Source: Bradyrhizobium sp. WSM471 (GTDB lineage Bacteria; Pseudomonadota; Alphaproteobacteria; Rhizobiales; Xanthobacteraceae). From it: a DNA stretch of 64,000 bases. Below are positions 45,655 to 54,367 of the stretch, one piece after another. Position 1 is the first letter of the stretch. Each line of letters begins with the position of its first letter. The stretch is from assembly GCF_000244915.1 (NCBI RefSeq), contig NZ_CM001442.1:1116001-1180000 (forward strand). The letters are read 5' to 3'. The notes below the pieces were generated by a model that was given only the letters and a program-made list of their open reading frames with translations, was not told where the DNA came from and ran no database searches. The position numbers and the translations under genes are program-made.

Positions 45655-47034
45655 GTGACAAAGGACATTGTTGAAATCGACGCGATCCGCGGGCCCGGTC
45701 ATGACGTCAACCCGGACAAGACGCCGCCAAACAGTTGGCGGCTCGCAATTGCCGTAGCGATCGGATGCGGACTCGTGGGCCTTGCGCTCCGCTACTTTGC
45801 CCGGAAGCACGCGACCGACGACGCCATTCAGCATCTGATCCCCTGGTATGTCTTTGCGCGCGATCACGGTGTCGCCGGGCTGGCCGAGGCCTTTACCAAC
45901 TACACGCCGTTCTACAGCTATCTCCTGCTGATTGCCGCCCGATTTGATTGGCTAGGCGAGCCACTTTCCCATGTGAAAGCGATCTCGGCAGTGTTCGAGT
46001 TGGGCTGCGCGACCGTTGTGGCCCAGATCGTCTGGCGAGCGACAAGGCTACCATTGCGCGCCTCCCTGGCCTTCTGCGCTATCTGGCTTGCACCGACGGT
46101 GATCTTCAACGGCGCAATGTGGGCGGAGAGTGATTCGATCTGGACCTTCTTTACGTTGGTTTCCGTGGCGCTGTTCATGCGTGACCGAAATGGCGTTGCG
46201 TCATTTGCGATGGCCTTTTCGGTGAAAGCTCAGGGCGTGTTCCTGGGACCCTTCGTGCTCGGCATGATTCTGCGCCGCAGGATCTACCTGGCATGGCTCG
46301 CCACCGTTCCCGGGATCTATCTGGTTCTCGCCATTCCGGTTGTCGTCGCCGGCAGATCCTTGGCGTCCGTGCTCGCGGTCTATTTGGACCAAGCCCATAC
46401 ATTCGATCGCCTCACCATGAACGCAGCGAACATCTGGGTCTTGGCCGGGGGTATGCCGTACGCGATCGGAGTTGCCGTCGGCATGGTGCTCGCGGCGGCG
46501 AGCGGGCTCGCCTTGTCGATCTTCATCGCGCGCTCTCGACGGACGGGGCCGGAGTTTATTCTGCTCGCCGCGTGTGTATCGCTGATGCTCATGCCGTATC
46601 TGCTCCCGAAGATGCACGAGCGGTACTTCTACGCGTTCGAGCTTGCGTCCATCGCCCTGGCCTGCCTCAATCCGCGCTATTTGCCCTTCGCGGTGATTGC
46701 TCAGGTTGATGGCGTGTTATCCTATCTCGCGTTCGAAGCCGGAATCGTCCTGGGCGTGCTGCCGGCGTCACTCTGCAACACCTTCCTCGTGTACTACCTC
46801 GTGCTTGATCTTTGGCGCGGCGAACGAGGATTTCGCTTTCCGAGGCTTGTCTGGCTCGGCTTCATCGTGTCGACCGCGGGATTGTTCTCATATCTGGTTT
46901 TCGAAGGGCCCGGTTTGAGCATATCGCCCGTGTACCTGCTCACCACGGGTCTCGTCACAGCTGCGGCGCTGCTGCTCCTGAAAGAATCGCGTTGCGACCT
47001 GGCTGATGGTCCGGACCGATCGCCTCAATCCTGA
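45655..47034 (+). CDS. Gpi18-like GT-C membrane glycosyltransferase
   Basis: A 459-residue membrane protein with about ten hydrophobic segments. It has an acidic first loop (ATDDAIQHLIPWYVFARDHG), the MWAESDSIWTFF motif and the characteristic LLPKMHERYFYAFE motif of GT-C enzymes related to Gpi18 (COG5542), which move mannose or other sugars from lipid carriers in the periplasm. The start is GTG 45655; the Shine-Dalgarno is weak. Base composition is visibly less GC-rich than its neighbours, suggesting transfer. No other glycan genes are nearby, so the acceptor is unknown. Confidence 0.65.
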   Translation: MTKDIVEIDAIRGPGHDVNPDKTPPNSWRLAIAVAIGCGLVGLALRYFARKHATDDAIQHLIPWYVFARDHGVAGLAEAFTNYTPFYSYLLLIAARFDWLGEPLSHVKAISAVFELGCATVVAQIVWRATRLPLRASLAFCAIWLAPTVIFNGAMWAESDSIWTFFTLVSVALFMRDRNGVASFAMAFSVKAQGVFLGPFVLGMILRRRIYLAWLATVPGIYLVLAIPVVVAGRSLASVLAVYLDQAHTFDRLTMNAANIWVLAGGMPYAIGVAVGMVLAAASGLALSIFIARSRRTGPEFILLAACVSLMLMPYLLPKMHERYFYAFELASIALACLNPRYLPFAVIAQVDGVLSYLAFEAGIVLGVLPASLCNTFLVYYLVLDLWRGERGFRFPRLVWLGFIVSTAGLFSYLVFEGPGLSISPVYLLTTGLVTAAALLLLKESRCDLADGPDRSPQS

Positions 47035-47055
47035 GCGTCCCGCTTCATCCAGCCA

Positions 47056-48144
47056 TCAGCTGTCAAAGATGATCACGCTGCGCAGCGTCTTGCCGGCTTT
47101 CATGTTGGCAAAGCCTTCGTTGATCTCGGAGAGCTTGAGCTTGGCCGAGATCCAGTCTTCCAGGTGCAGCCGGCCGCGCAGATAGAAATCCACCAGCCGC
47201 GGCATGTCGACGCGAAAATGGTTCGAGCCCATCGAGGAGCCCTGGATCCTGCGCTCGCGCAGGAAATCGAAGCCATGCAGCTCGATTTTCTGGCCGAACG
47301 GAATCATGCCGACGATGGTGGCCGTGCCGCCCGAAGCGAGCATGCCGAAGGCCTGCTCGGCGGTCTCCTTGCGGCCGAGTACCTCGAAGGAATGATGCAC
47401 GCCGCCATTGGTGAGATCGCGCACCTGCTTCACGACGTCGCCGTCTGCGGGGTTGATGATATCGGTGGCGCCCAGCTTGGTCGCGAGCTGGAGCTTGGCC
47501 GGATTGGTGTCGATGGCAATGATGCGACCGGCGCCCGCGATCTGCGCGCCGTTGATCGCAGCCATGCCGACACCGCCGCACCCGATCACGGCCACGGTCT
47601 CGCCGGCCGTCACCTTCGCCGTGTTCACGACCGCGCCGTAGCCGGTAATGACGCCGCAGCCGATCAGCGCCGCGAGATCGAGCGGCATCTCCTTGCGGAT
47701 TTTGACGATCGCGTTCTCGTGCACCAGCATTTGCTCGGCGAACGACGACAGGTTGAGAAATTGATGCAGCTTCTCGGAGCGGGCCCATTGCATCCGGTTG
47801 GAAGCCCCGGGCAGCAATTTCACCGTGGTGTCGGTGCAGAGCACCGTGCGGCCCGTGGTGCAATTGTCGCAGGTGCCGCAGAACACCGAAAGACAGGTGA
47901 CGACATGATCGCCGGGCTTCACATAGGTCACGTCGGAGCCGACCTGCTCGACGACACCGGCGGACTCGTGCCCGAGCACCGCGGGCAGCGGATGCGGATA
48001 AAGGCCTTCCATGAAGTGCAGATCGGAGTGGCAGAGACCTGCGACCGAGGTCCGGATCAGGACCTCGCGCGGGCCGGGCTTCGGCAGGCTGACATCCTCG
48101 ATGACCAGGGGCTTGTTGACTTCATGGAGGACGGCGGCCTTCAT
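47056..48144 (-). CDS. Zinc-dependent alcohol dehydrogenase (MDR superfamily)
   Basis: A 362-residue NAD-dependent dehydrogenase of the class III/NDMA-type group. Catalytic zinc Cys is in VAGLCHSDLH, GHESAGVVEQVG follows, and the structural zinc Cys cluster is CGTCDNCTTGRTVLC. The Rossmann motif is VIGCGGVGMAAI. ATG 48144 follows AGGGAG; the longer frame to 48213 adds an unrelated extension. It lies 43 bp downstream of the acyl-CoA dehydrogenase gene on the same strand, likely cotranscribed. Substrate is probably an alcohol or aldehyde. Confidence 0.88.
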   Translation of the reverse strand: MKAAVLHEVNKPLVIEDVSLPKPGPREVLIRTSVAGLCHSDLHFMEGLYPHPLPAVLGHESAGVVEQVGSDVTYVKPGDHVVTCLSVFCGTCDNCTTGRTVLCTDTTVKLLPGASNRMQWARSEKLHQFLNLSSFAEQMLVHENAIVKIRKEMPLDLAALIGCGVITGYGAVVNTAKVTAGETVAVIGCGGVGMAAINGAQIAGAGRIIAIDTNPAKLQLATKLGATDIINPADGDVVKQVRDLTNGGVHHSFEVLGRKETAEQAFGMLASGGTATIVGMIPFGQKIELHGFDFLRERRIQGSSMGSNHFRVDMPRLVDFYLRGRLHLEDWISAKLKLSEINEGFANMKAGKTLRSVIIFDS

Positions 48145-48187
48145 CGAGCACTCCCTATCGCTTTTTTGCTTTGAACGCGGGTGCAGC

Positions 48188-49972
48188 CTACGCTGCCAGG
48201 ACCAGTTCGCCAACCTCGCTCATGCCGGCATCACGATCGCCGAGCAGCAGCGCGGCGATCTTCTGCTGCGCGGCATTTTCCGTCAGCCGGAACGGATCGC
48301 TCGGCGACACCCGGTGATCGATCACCAGCCGCGACAACAACAGCCTTCGCGCATCGCCGCGCATGTCGTGAATACGATGTGCCTCCCAGGCGAGCGCGAC
48401 GGCGCTGGCGACATGATAGAGCAGGCTCGTGGCGCGGCGCGCATCGGCCTCATTGTCGGCCTTTCCCGCAACCTCGCGCGCGAAGCCCACCGCGCGGTCG
48501 GTGAGGGTGTGTAGCCGGTCGCGCCAGGCCTGCGGCACCGAGGGGCTGTCATCGAGGCGGGCGTGCAGATCGGCGGCGAGCGCGGATTCGGCGCCGTGGC
48601 GGCCGACCGCACGCCTCAGCGCATCGATCGCGACGATGTTGCCGGTGCCTTCCCAGACCGAACCGAGATGCGCGTCGCGGAGCAGGCGGGCGGTCGCGAA
48701 TTCCTCGATATAGCCGATGCCGCCGCGCATCTCGATCGCATCGCCGCAGACCTTTCGCGCATCGCGGGTGGCGCGGAATTTCAAGGTCGGCGTCAGGATG
48801 CGCAGCAGTGCGGCCGCATCCTGGCTGCCGGCCTCGGCGCGGTCGAGCGCGTCCGCAGTGAGAAAGCTCATCGACAACGCCTGCTCGACCGGCAACATGA
48901 TCTTCAGCATCTGGCGCCGGCCCAGCGGCAGGTCGATGATGCGGTTGCCGAACACCACGCGGTTTTTCGCCACCGTCATCGCGTCATGGTAGGCCCGGCG
49001 CATCAGCGCGGTGGATTTGACGCCATTTGAAAGCCGCGACGAGTTCACCATCTCGGCCATCTGCACGAAGCCACGGTCGAGCTTGCCGACCGCGTAGGCG
49101 ATCGCGCCTTCGAGCTTGATTTCACCCGAGGCCATCGAGCGCGTGCCGAGCTTGTCCTTCAGACGCACGATCCGGTAGTGGTTCTGCGCACCGTCGTCGA
49201 GGAAGCGCGGCATAAGGAACAGACCGACGCCGCGCGTGCCGGGGCCGGCGCCTTCGGGGCGCGCCAGCAGCATCACGACTTTCGCGTCGGCGTTCGAGCA
49301 GAACCATTTTTCGCCGGAGAGGCGCCAATGGTCGCCTTCCTGCACCGCCGTCGTGGTCAGCGTGCCGACGTCGGAGCCGCCTTCCTTCTCGGTCATGAAC
49401 TGGCCGCCTTGCGTCAGCTTGCTCATGTCGGTCTGGGTCAGGCCATCGAGATATTTTGCCTTCAGTTCGTCACTCCCGAAATTCGCGAGCAGCTTGGCGC
49501 AGCCATCCGTGACGTTGATCGGGCAACCCATGCCGAATTCGGTCTGGTTGAACAGGAAGGTGAAGGCGTGCTTGGCGACGACGGGATATTTGTCCGGCCA
49601 GCCCATGATGCCCTTGCGGATCGAGAGCGCGTGGATGCCGAACTCGCCGAAGGCCGCGTTCTCCAATTCGCGATAGGCGGGATGGTATTCGATCCACTGC
49701 ACGTCGCGGCCGAACTTGTCGCGCTGGTGCAGCACCGGGGTGTGCCGGTCGGCGAGCCGCGCGCAGTCGTCGAGATGTCCGCCGGCGAGTTCACCCAGGC
49801 GATCGAGATGCGGCTCGATGTGGCGGAATAGCGTCTCCGGCAGATGAATGCGCAGGAGGTCGGTGAGGGCTTGGTCGGCGCGGTAGAAATTCATGCCGGT
49901 GGTGTCGGGAGCCAGCAGTCCGGATGGTGCGGCCGCGACCTGTTTTGCCTGCGCGGGGGCCGGCTTGTGCAT
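48188..49972 (-). CDS. Acyl-CoA dehydrogenase, AidB-like
   Basis: A 594-residue flavoprotein, longer than classical acyl-CoA dehydrogenases (about 380). The AidB-like features are GGQFMTEKEGGSDVGT in the FAD region, GGIGYIEEF and RDAHLGSVWEGTGNIVAID, whose Glu aligns with the active-site Glu of AidB. AidB-group proteins bind FAD and, in E. coli, DNA, while many rhizobial ones are probably fatty acid oxidation enzymes. It precedes the alcohol dehydrogenase gene. Confidence 0.85.
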   Translation of the reverse strand: MHKPAPAQAKQVAAAPSGLLAPDTTGMNFYRADQALTDLLRIHLPETLFRHIEPHLDRLGELAGGHLDDCARLADRHTPVLHQRDKFGRDVQWIEYHPAYRELENAAFGEFGIHALSIRKGIMGWPDKYPVVAKHAFTFLFNQTEFGMGCPINVTDGCAKLLANFGSDELKAKYLDGLTQTDMSKLTQGGQFMTEKEGGSDVGTLTTTAVQEGDHWRLSGEKWFCSNADAKVVMLLARPEGAGPGTRGVGLFLMPRFLDDGAQNHYRIVRLKDKLGTRSMASGEIKLEGAIAYAVGKLDRGFVQMAEMVNSSRLSNGVKSTALMRRAYHDAMTVAKNRVVFGNRIIDLPLGRRQMLKIMLPVEQALSMSFLTADALDRAEAGSQDAAALLRILTPTLKFRATRDARKVCGDAIEMRGGIGYIEEFATARLLRDAHLGSVWEGTGNIVAIDALRRAVGRHGAESALAADLHARLDDSPSVPQAWRDRLHTLTDRAVGFAREVAGKADNEADARRATSLLYHVASAVALAWEAHRIHDMRGDARRLLLSRLVIDHRVSPSDPFRLTENAAQQKIAALLLGDRDAGMSEVGELVLAA

Positions 49973-50203
49973 GATCGTCCTCTTCGTTTCCGCCTTGCGG
50001 TCATTTTGCGCTGATTTGGCGCTTGCCGCTTGAGATGATGTCGATCATGCTCCAGTCGCGAAAGCGGATAAAGCCGCAAATTGTCAGGGAGGCATGATCG
50101 CCGTGAGGGAGCAATTCGCCCTGCGGAATTGTGATCGTCCCGGGTGGTTGTCCGCGCGGACCGTGCATAGATCAGCGGCTTCCCGTCTTCGAGAGATCAC
50201 GTC

Positions 50204-50905
50204 ATGGAACACCCCAAATACAAGATCGCCCTCATCGTCGGCGCCGGCGAAGGCCTGAGCGCATCGCTGGCGCGACTATTGTCCGCCCAGGGCATCCGCG
50301 TCGCACTGGCCGCGCGAAAAATCGAGAAGCTTGGCGCGCTCTGCAGCGAGACCGGCGCCAAGGCCTATGCCTGCAACGCCACCGACTCTGATGAAGTCGA
50401 GCGTCTGTTCGGCCTGGTCGAACGCGAGATCGGCACGCCCGATTTGGTCGTCTACAACGCCAGCGGCCGCGCGCGCGGGCCGTTCGTCGATCTCGTTCCG
50501 GCCGACGTGGCGAACGCCGTTGCGGTCAGCGCCTATGGCGGCTTCCTGGTGGCGCAGCAGGCGGCCAGGCGCATGCTGCCGAACCAGCACGGCGCGATCC
50601 TGTTCACCGGCGCTTCGGCAAGCGTCAAGGGCTATGCGCAGTCCGCGCCATTTGCGATGGGCAAGTTCGCACTGCGCGGGCTCGCGCAGAGCATGGCGCG
50701 CGAATTGTCGCCGCAAGGCATCCATGTCGCGCATTTCGTGATCGATGGCGGCATCAGGAGCGCAGCGCGCACGGAAGTGCCGGAGAAGCCGGATTCAATG
50801 CTCGATCCCGATGCCATCGCGGAGAGCTACTGGAATTTGCTGCAGCAGCCGCGCAGCGCCTGGAGCTGGGAGCTGGAGCTGCGGCCGTGGGTGGAGAAGT
50901 TTTGA
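50204..50905 (+). CDS. SDR-family protein lacking the catalytic Tyr (SDR_c10-like)
   Basis: A 233-residue protein of the short-chain dehydrogenase fold with an altered Gly-rich motif (VGAGEGLSASLA) and VYNASGRARG. The active-site segment reads GASASVKGYAQSAPFAMGKFALRG: Lys154 is kept, but Phe150 replaces the Tyr of YxxxK. That matches the SDR_c10 subgroup, known to have Phe here. It may bind a dinucleotide without classical oxidoreduction. It is followed by an enoyl-CoA hydratase gene across a dispersed repeat. Confidence 0.8.
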   Translation: MEHPKYKIALIVGAGEGLSASLARLLSAQGIRVALAARKIEKLGALCSETGAKAYACNATDSDEVERLFGLVEREIGTPDLVVYNASGRARGPFVDLVPADVANAVAVSAYGGFLVAQQAARRMLPNQHGAILFTGASASVKGYAQSAPFAMGKFALRGLAQSMARELSPQGIHVAHFVIDGGIRSAARTEVPEKPDSMLDPDAIAESYWNLLQQPRSAWSWELELRPWVEKF

Positions 50906-50925
50906 GGCGATAAATTCACAACCAC

Positions 50926-51012
50926 CGTCATTGCGAGCGAAGCGAAGCAATCCAGAAATGCCTCCACTGAAAAAGGCTGGATTGCTTCGTCGATTCGCTC
51001 CTCGCAATGCCG
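50926..51012. repeat. Dispersed inverted repeat, family B copy 2
   Basis: Left arm CGTCATTGCGAGCGAAGCGAAGCAATCCAG, right arm diverged (GGATTGCTTCGTCGATTCGCTCCTCGCAATG). It fills the gap between the SDR and enoyl-CoA hydratase genes. Confidence 0.85.
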
Positions 51013-51028
51013 AAACAGAGGGAGCGGC

Positions 51029-51859
51029 ATGACCACGGAAACCACCATCGATACCGGCACCAGTGAACTCCTCTGCGTGATCCGCGATCGCGTCGCTTTG
51101 ATCACGCTGAACCGGCCTGAGGCGCGCAACTCGCTGTCGGACGCGCTGACCCCGGCGCTGCGCACGATGATCCGCACCTGCGGCGAGAACCCCGATGTCG
51201 GCGCGCTGCTGATCACCGGCGCGGGCGAAGCGTTCTGCGCCGGCGGCAACGTCAAGGGCATGGGCGCGCATCGCGACCCGAAGAAGCTGGAGATGTCGCT
51301 GGAAGATCGCATCGCCGATCTCCAGGAGCGGCAGCGACTGCTCACCGGCGCGCTGGTGTCGGTGCGCAAGCCGACCATCGCCGCGCTGCCGGGGCCGGCG
51401 GTCGGCGCGGGGCTCGCCATCGCCATGGCCTGCGACATCCGCATCGCCGCGCAATCGGCCTTCGTGGCCACCGGCTATGCGCGCATTGCGCTCAGCGGCG
51501 ATTATGGCATCGCGTGGCTGTTGACGCGCCTCGTCGGCACCGCGCGGGCGCGCGAGCTGCTGTTCACCGGCGATCGGGTCGATGCCGTCAGGTGCGAGGC
51601 CATCGGCCTCGTCAATCGCGTGGTGCCCGACGACAAATTACAGGCCGAGGCCTTTGCACTGGCGAAGTCCCTGGCCGGGGGTCCGCGCCTTGCGCTGCGC
51701 TACATGAAGGACAATCTCGACGAGGCCCTGCTGTTCGATTTCGAGACCGCGCGCGACCACGAAGCCGAACGTCTGGTCCGCCTGACCACGACCGCCGATC
51801 ACAAGGAAGCGGTGCAGGCCTTCATCGAGAAGCGCAAGGCGGTGTTCACGGGGAAGTAG
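51029..51859 (+). CDS. Enoyl-CoA hydratase/isomerase family protein
   Basis: A 276-residue crotonase-fold enzyme. The oxyanion-hole segment is GAGEAFCAGGNVKGMG (about residues 65-81), and the second segment PGPAVGAGLAIAMACDIRIA follows. In the region of the catalytic Glu it has ALSGDYGIAWLLTRLVG with Asp, common in PaaG-like members. It probably acts in beta-oxidation of an unidentified acyl-CoA. ATG 51029 is preceded by AGAGGGAGCGGC. Confidence 0.87.
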   Translation: MTTETTIDTGTSELLCVIRDRVALITLNRPEARNSLSDALTPALRTMIRTCGENPDVGALLITGAGEAFCAGGNVKGMGAHRDPKKLEMSLEDRIADLQERQRLLTGALVSVRKPTIAALPGPAVGAGLAIAMACDIRIAAQSAFVATGYARIALSGDYGIAWLLTRLVGTARARELLFTGDRVDAVRCEAIGLVNRVVPDDKLQAEAFALAKSLAGGPRLALRYMKDNLDEALLFDFETARDHEAERLVRLTTTADHKEAVQAFIEKRKAVFTGK

Positions 51860-51866
51860 GGACCTG

Positions 51867-51949
51867 TAGCCCGGATGGAGCGAAGCGAAATCCGGGACGC
51901 TTCAACTGCGGCCCAAATCCCGGATTGCGCTTCGCTCCATCCGGGCTAC
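51867..51949. repeat. Dispersed intergenic inverted repeat, family C copy 2
   Basis: TAGCCCGGATGGAGCGAAGCG at the left and its inverse at the right (CGCTTCGCTCCATCCGGGCTA). Same family as 13830-13947. Confidence 0.88.
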
Positions 51950-51962
51950 GAAGAATAAAAAG

Positions 51963-51991
51963 AACCCGGCTCGTTTGACCAGAGCCGGGTT
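51963..51991 (-). terminator. Rho-independent terminator of the GNAT gene
   Basis: A perfect 10-bp stem (AACCCGGCTC, loop of 9, GAGCCGGGTT) directly downstream of the minus-strand acetyltransferase gene. On the minus strand the stem is followed by CTTTTTATTCTT, a typical T-run. Confidence 0.85.
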
Positions 51992-52000
51992 CGAGTGGTG

Positions 52001-52624
52001 TCAGGCCGAGGCTGAGGGGCTATCGGCCTGACGGGAAAGGGCGACGAGGCGCCAGCTCGCGCAGGGAATGTCTTTCGGTGCGACGGAGATCTCCTTGTCG
52101 AAGCGCACCAGCTTCCAGTCGTCCGGATGATTGACGAAGGCGAATCTCGATTTGCGCGCGAGCGAGATCATGGCCGCGTTGGAGCGCAACGTGTCGCCGA
52201 ACATGTGGTCGGCGCCAAGCGCGGCGGCGCGGCATTCGAGATTCTTCATGAGCACGGTGGCGATGCCGTGGCCCTGCCAGCGGTCGGCAACCGACAGGCC
52301 GAATTCAAGCGTCGCGGTTTCGGCATGCAGCGCGTAGCGCGCTTCGGCGACGATGGTCTCGAAGCCGTCGACCATCATGGTCGCGACCACGGTAAAACGT
52401 TCGCGCTCGCCGACCTGGAGGAATTCGTGCAGCAGGCCCTGCGGCAGTTCGCTGATCGCGCCGAAGAAACGGTTGTAGCGGGACCGCGTCGAGAGCGAGC
52501 GAAAATAGTGCTGGAGCTCCTCGGTGTCGCGCGGCTCCACGAAACGAACGCCCAGCGCCTCGCCCTGTCGGGTGCGCAGCGTGTCCGAATATTGCTTCAG
52601 ATCTTCCGGGCGAAGGATGCTCAT
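52001..52624 (-). CDS. GNAT-family N-acetyltransferase
   Basis: A 207-residue protein with a GNAT acetyl-CoA region (LEFGLSVADRWQGHGIATVLMKNLE, about residues 115-140, with Q-G-H-G-I-A as the pyrophosphate loop). The N-terminal FRSLSTRSRYNRFFG segment is like that of acetyltransferases fused to CoA-ligase-like proteins. ATG 52624 is chosen over the frame start at 52702. Acceptor unknown. It lies 78 bp downstream of the DUF1127 gene and ends at its own terminator. Confidence 0.8.
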   Translation of the reverse strand: MSILRPEDLKQYSDTLRTRQGEALGVRFVEPRDTEELQHYFRSLSTRSRYNRFFGAISELPQGLLHEFLQVGERERFTVVATMMVDGFETIVAEARYALHAETATLEFGLSVADRWQGHGIATVLMKNLECRAAALGADHMFGDTLRSNAAMISLARKSRFAFVNHPDDWKLVRFDKEISVAPKDIPCASWRLVALSRQADSPSASA

Positions 52625-52702
52625 GACACGCGCCCCAAGGGGACCAAAGGGAAAAGGGACCGCCGGCGCCCCACAGTCAGGCGGCGCCGGCCTGGCGGCC
52701 AA

Positions 52703-52906
52703 TCAGGCCCGCCAGAAGGGTTTGTCGGCCTCGTAGGCCACATCGCTCCAGGACAGCCCGACGTCCTGAAGGTCACGCGCGGACCAGTTGGTAAGCTCCC
52801 GGCGGGTCCGGTAGCGCTCGTGCCAGACGTGAAGGGTCTCGCCGATCTGGTGGATCAGGCCGGGCGCATGATGATTTGTCATCGAATTCTCGGTCAAAGT
52901 AGACAT
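52703..52906 (-). CDS. DUF1127 small protein (YjiS-like)
   Basis: A 67-residue protein with the DUF1127 core: W-H-E-R-Y-R-T-R-R-E-L, then L-x-x-W-S-A-R-D-L-Q-D-V-G-L (about residues 28-55). Small Arg-rich DUF1127 proteins are conserved in alphaproteobacteria, and some affect RNA or phosphate and fucose metabolism. It is divergent from the LysR gene, an arrangement reminiscent of VtlR-regulated DUF1127 genes in Brucella and Agrobacterium. Confidence 0.85.
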   Translation of the reverse strand: MSTLTENSMTNHHAPGLIHQIGETLHVWHERYRTRRELTNWSARDLQDVGLSWSDVAYEADKPFWRA

Positions 52907-52960
52907 TTTCAGCTCCTTGAGCTAACTTGACCGCTAATATCTGCCTGCCGATGCGCTGCG

Positions 52961-52976
52961 ACAAACGACAATTTGT
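52961..52976. promoter_or_regulatory. Possible LysR operator between DUF1127 and LysR genes
   Basis: A short inverted repeat, ACAAA-N6-TTTGT, lies in the 110-bp divergent gap, 41 bp before the LysR ATG. LysR-type sites usually follow T-N11-A with dyad symmetry, which this fits loosely. Confidence 0.35.
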
Positions 52977-53016
52977 ACTCTTTCGCATGAAATAACGTCA
53001 TGCTTCCTGCTGCCAG

Positions 53017-53916
53017 ATGACTGCCAGATTGCCCTCCCTGAACGGATTGCGGGCCTTTGAGGCCGCCGCGCGCCATCTGAGTTTCACGCTGGCGGCGTCC
53101 GAGCTGAACGTGACCCAGACCGCGATCAGCCATCAGATCCGCAGGCTCGAAGAGGAGCTCGGCATCCGCCTGTTCGTCCGGCAGAACCGCGCGCTGGCGC
53201 TGACGCCGGAGGCGCGCGACTATTTGCCCGGCGTCCGCGCCGCCTTCAACGACCTTCGCCTCGCCACCGACCGGCTGCTGCGCAAGGACGACGACAAGGT
53301 GCTGACGGTCTCGACGCTGGCTTCGCTTGCCGCAAAATGGCTGCTGCCGCGGCTGACCGATTTCCAGGAGCACCATCCCGGCATCGACGTCCGCATCACC
53401 ACCTCGACCGGCCTCGTCGACTTCCAGCGCGACAATGTCGATGCCGCGATCCGCTACGGCCGCGGCCAATGGCCGGGTCTGCGCGCCGACTGGCTGATGG
53501 CGGACGAGCTGTTTCCGGTCTGCAGCCCGTCTCTCTTGCGCGGTGACAAGCCTTTGCGCTGTCCCGAGGACCTCAAGAGCCACATGCTGCTGCACACCTC
53601 CAATGCCAACAGCGACGACTGGCGGCTGTGGTTGACGGCGGCGGGTCAGCCGGCCGACATCGCCAGGCAGCCCGGCATCACCTTCGACATGATCTTCATG
53701 ACCATCCAGGCTGCGATCGACGGCATCGGCGTGGCGATGGGGCGGACCTCCTACGTCCGGGACGACATCGCAAAGGGCCGGCTGGTCGTCCCCTTCAAGA
53801 TCGCGCTGCCGGCCGATGCCGGCTTCTACCTGGTCGCGCCGGAGGGCCGCCGCGAGGCGCCGAAGCTCGCCGCATTCCGCGACTGGATGATCGCTGCAAC
53901 GCAGAATAAAGCCTGA
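53017..53916 (+). CDS. LysR-family regulator (GcvA/VtlR-like)
   Basis: A 299-residue regulator. The N-terminal winged HTH (LNGLRAFEAAARHLSFTLAASELNVTQTAISHQIRRLEEELG) is of the GcvA type, followed by a substrate-binding domain (about 90-295) with TVSTLASLAAKWLLPRL. It is divergent from a DUF1127 gene, and the Rieske/amidohydrolase cluster converges on its 3' end. Known VtlR proteins activate small DUF1127 genes; the target here is inferred by position only. Confidence 0.88.
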   Translation: MTARLPSLNGLRAFEAAARHLSFTLAASELNVTQTAISHQIRRLEEELGIRLFVRQNRALALTPEARDYLPGVRAAFNDLRLATDRLLRKDDDKVLTVSTLASLAAKWLLPRLTDFQEHHPGIDVRITTSTGLVDFQRDNVDAAIRYGRGQWPGLRADWLMADELFPVCSPSLLRGDKPLRCPEDLKSHMLLHTSNANSDDWRLWLTAAGQPADIARQPGITFDMIFMTIQAAIDGIGVAMGRTSYVRDDIAKGRLVVPFKIALPADAGFYLVAPEGRREAPKLAAFRDWMIAATQNKA

Positions 53917-53953
53917 GATCGTGCCGGCGCATGTCCGCGCCACCTGCTTCTCG

Positions 53954-54367
53954 CTACAGGTCCACCACGACGTAATCGCTCTCGACTTTCACCGGAATTG
54001 TCTCGGCAACGTACGGCCCCTTCACCACGCTCGTACCCGGCTCGACATGGGCCGGGTAGGCCTTCACGCGGAAGCGGCGGGGGTCGCAATAGGACTGGCC
54101 GGTTCGGATGTCGAACTCCCAGCCATGCCAGGGGCAGCGAATGATCTCGCCGAGCTTGGTGTATTCGATCTCGCCCGGATCCTTCGATTGCGCGAGCCCG
54201 ATCAGCGGTCCCTCGCACAGCGCCGCGCCCTGATGCGGGCAGCGGTTCATCAGGCCGAAATATTCACCCTTGATGTTGAAGACCGCGATCGGCCGTCCGT
54301 CGATCTCCAGAAATTTTCGCGTGCCGGGCGGAAGCTCATCGACCGCGGCAATCACATGCCGCGCCAT
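53954..54367 (-). CDS. Rieske [2Fe-2S] ferredoxin-like protein
   Basis: A 137-residue single-domain Rieske protein with the two cluster motifs: Cys43-Pro-His45 (CPHQGAAL) and Cys78-Pro-Trp-His81 (CPWHGWEFD). It is like ferredoxin components of ring-hydroxylating dioxygenases or NirD. ATG 54367 overlaps the stop of the upstream amidohydrolase gene; the preceding codon TTG is a less likely start. No oxygenase or reductase gene is near, so its electron partner is elsewhere. Confidence 0.85.
   Translation of the reverse strand: MARHVIAAVDELPPGTRKFLEIDGRPIAVFNIKGEYFGLMNRCPHQGAALCEGPLIGLAQSKDPGEIEYTKLGEIIRCPWHGWEFDIRTGQSYCDPRRFRVKAYPAHVEPGTSVVKGPYVAETIPVKVESDYVVVDL

Noticed and set aside
47164..48174. 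Plus-strand 336-residue frame opposite the alcohol dehydrogenase
   Set aside because: Antisense shadow; the minus strand has complete zinc and Rossmann motifs.
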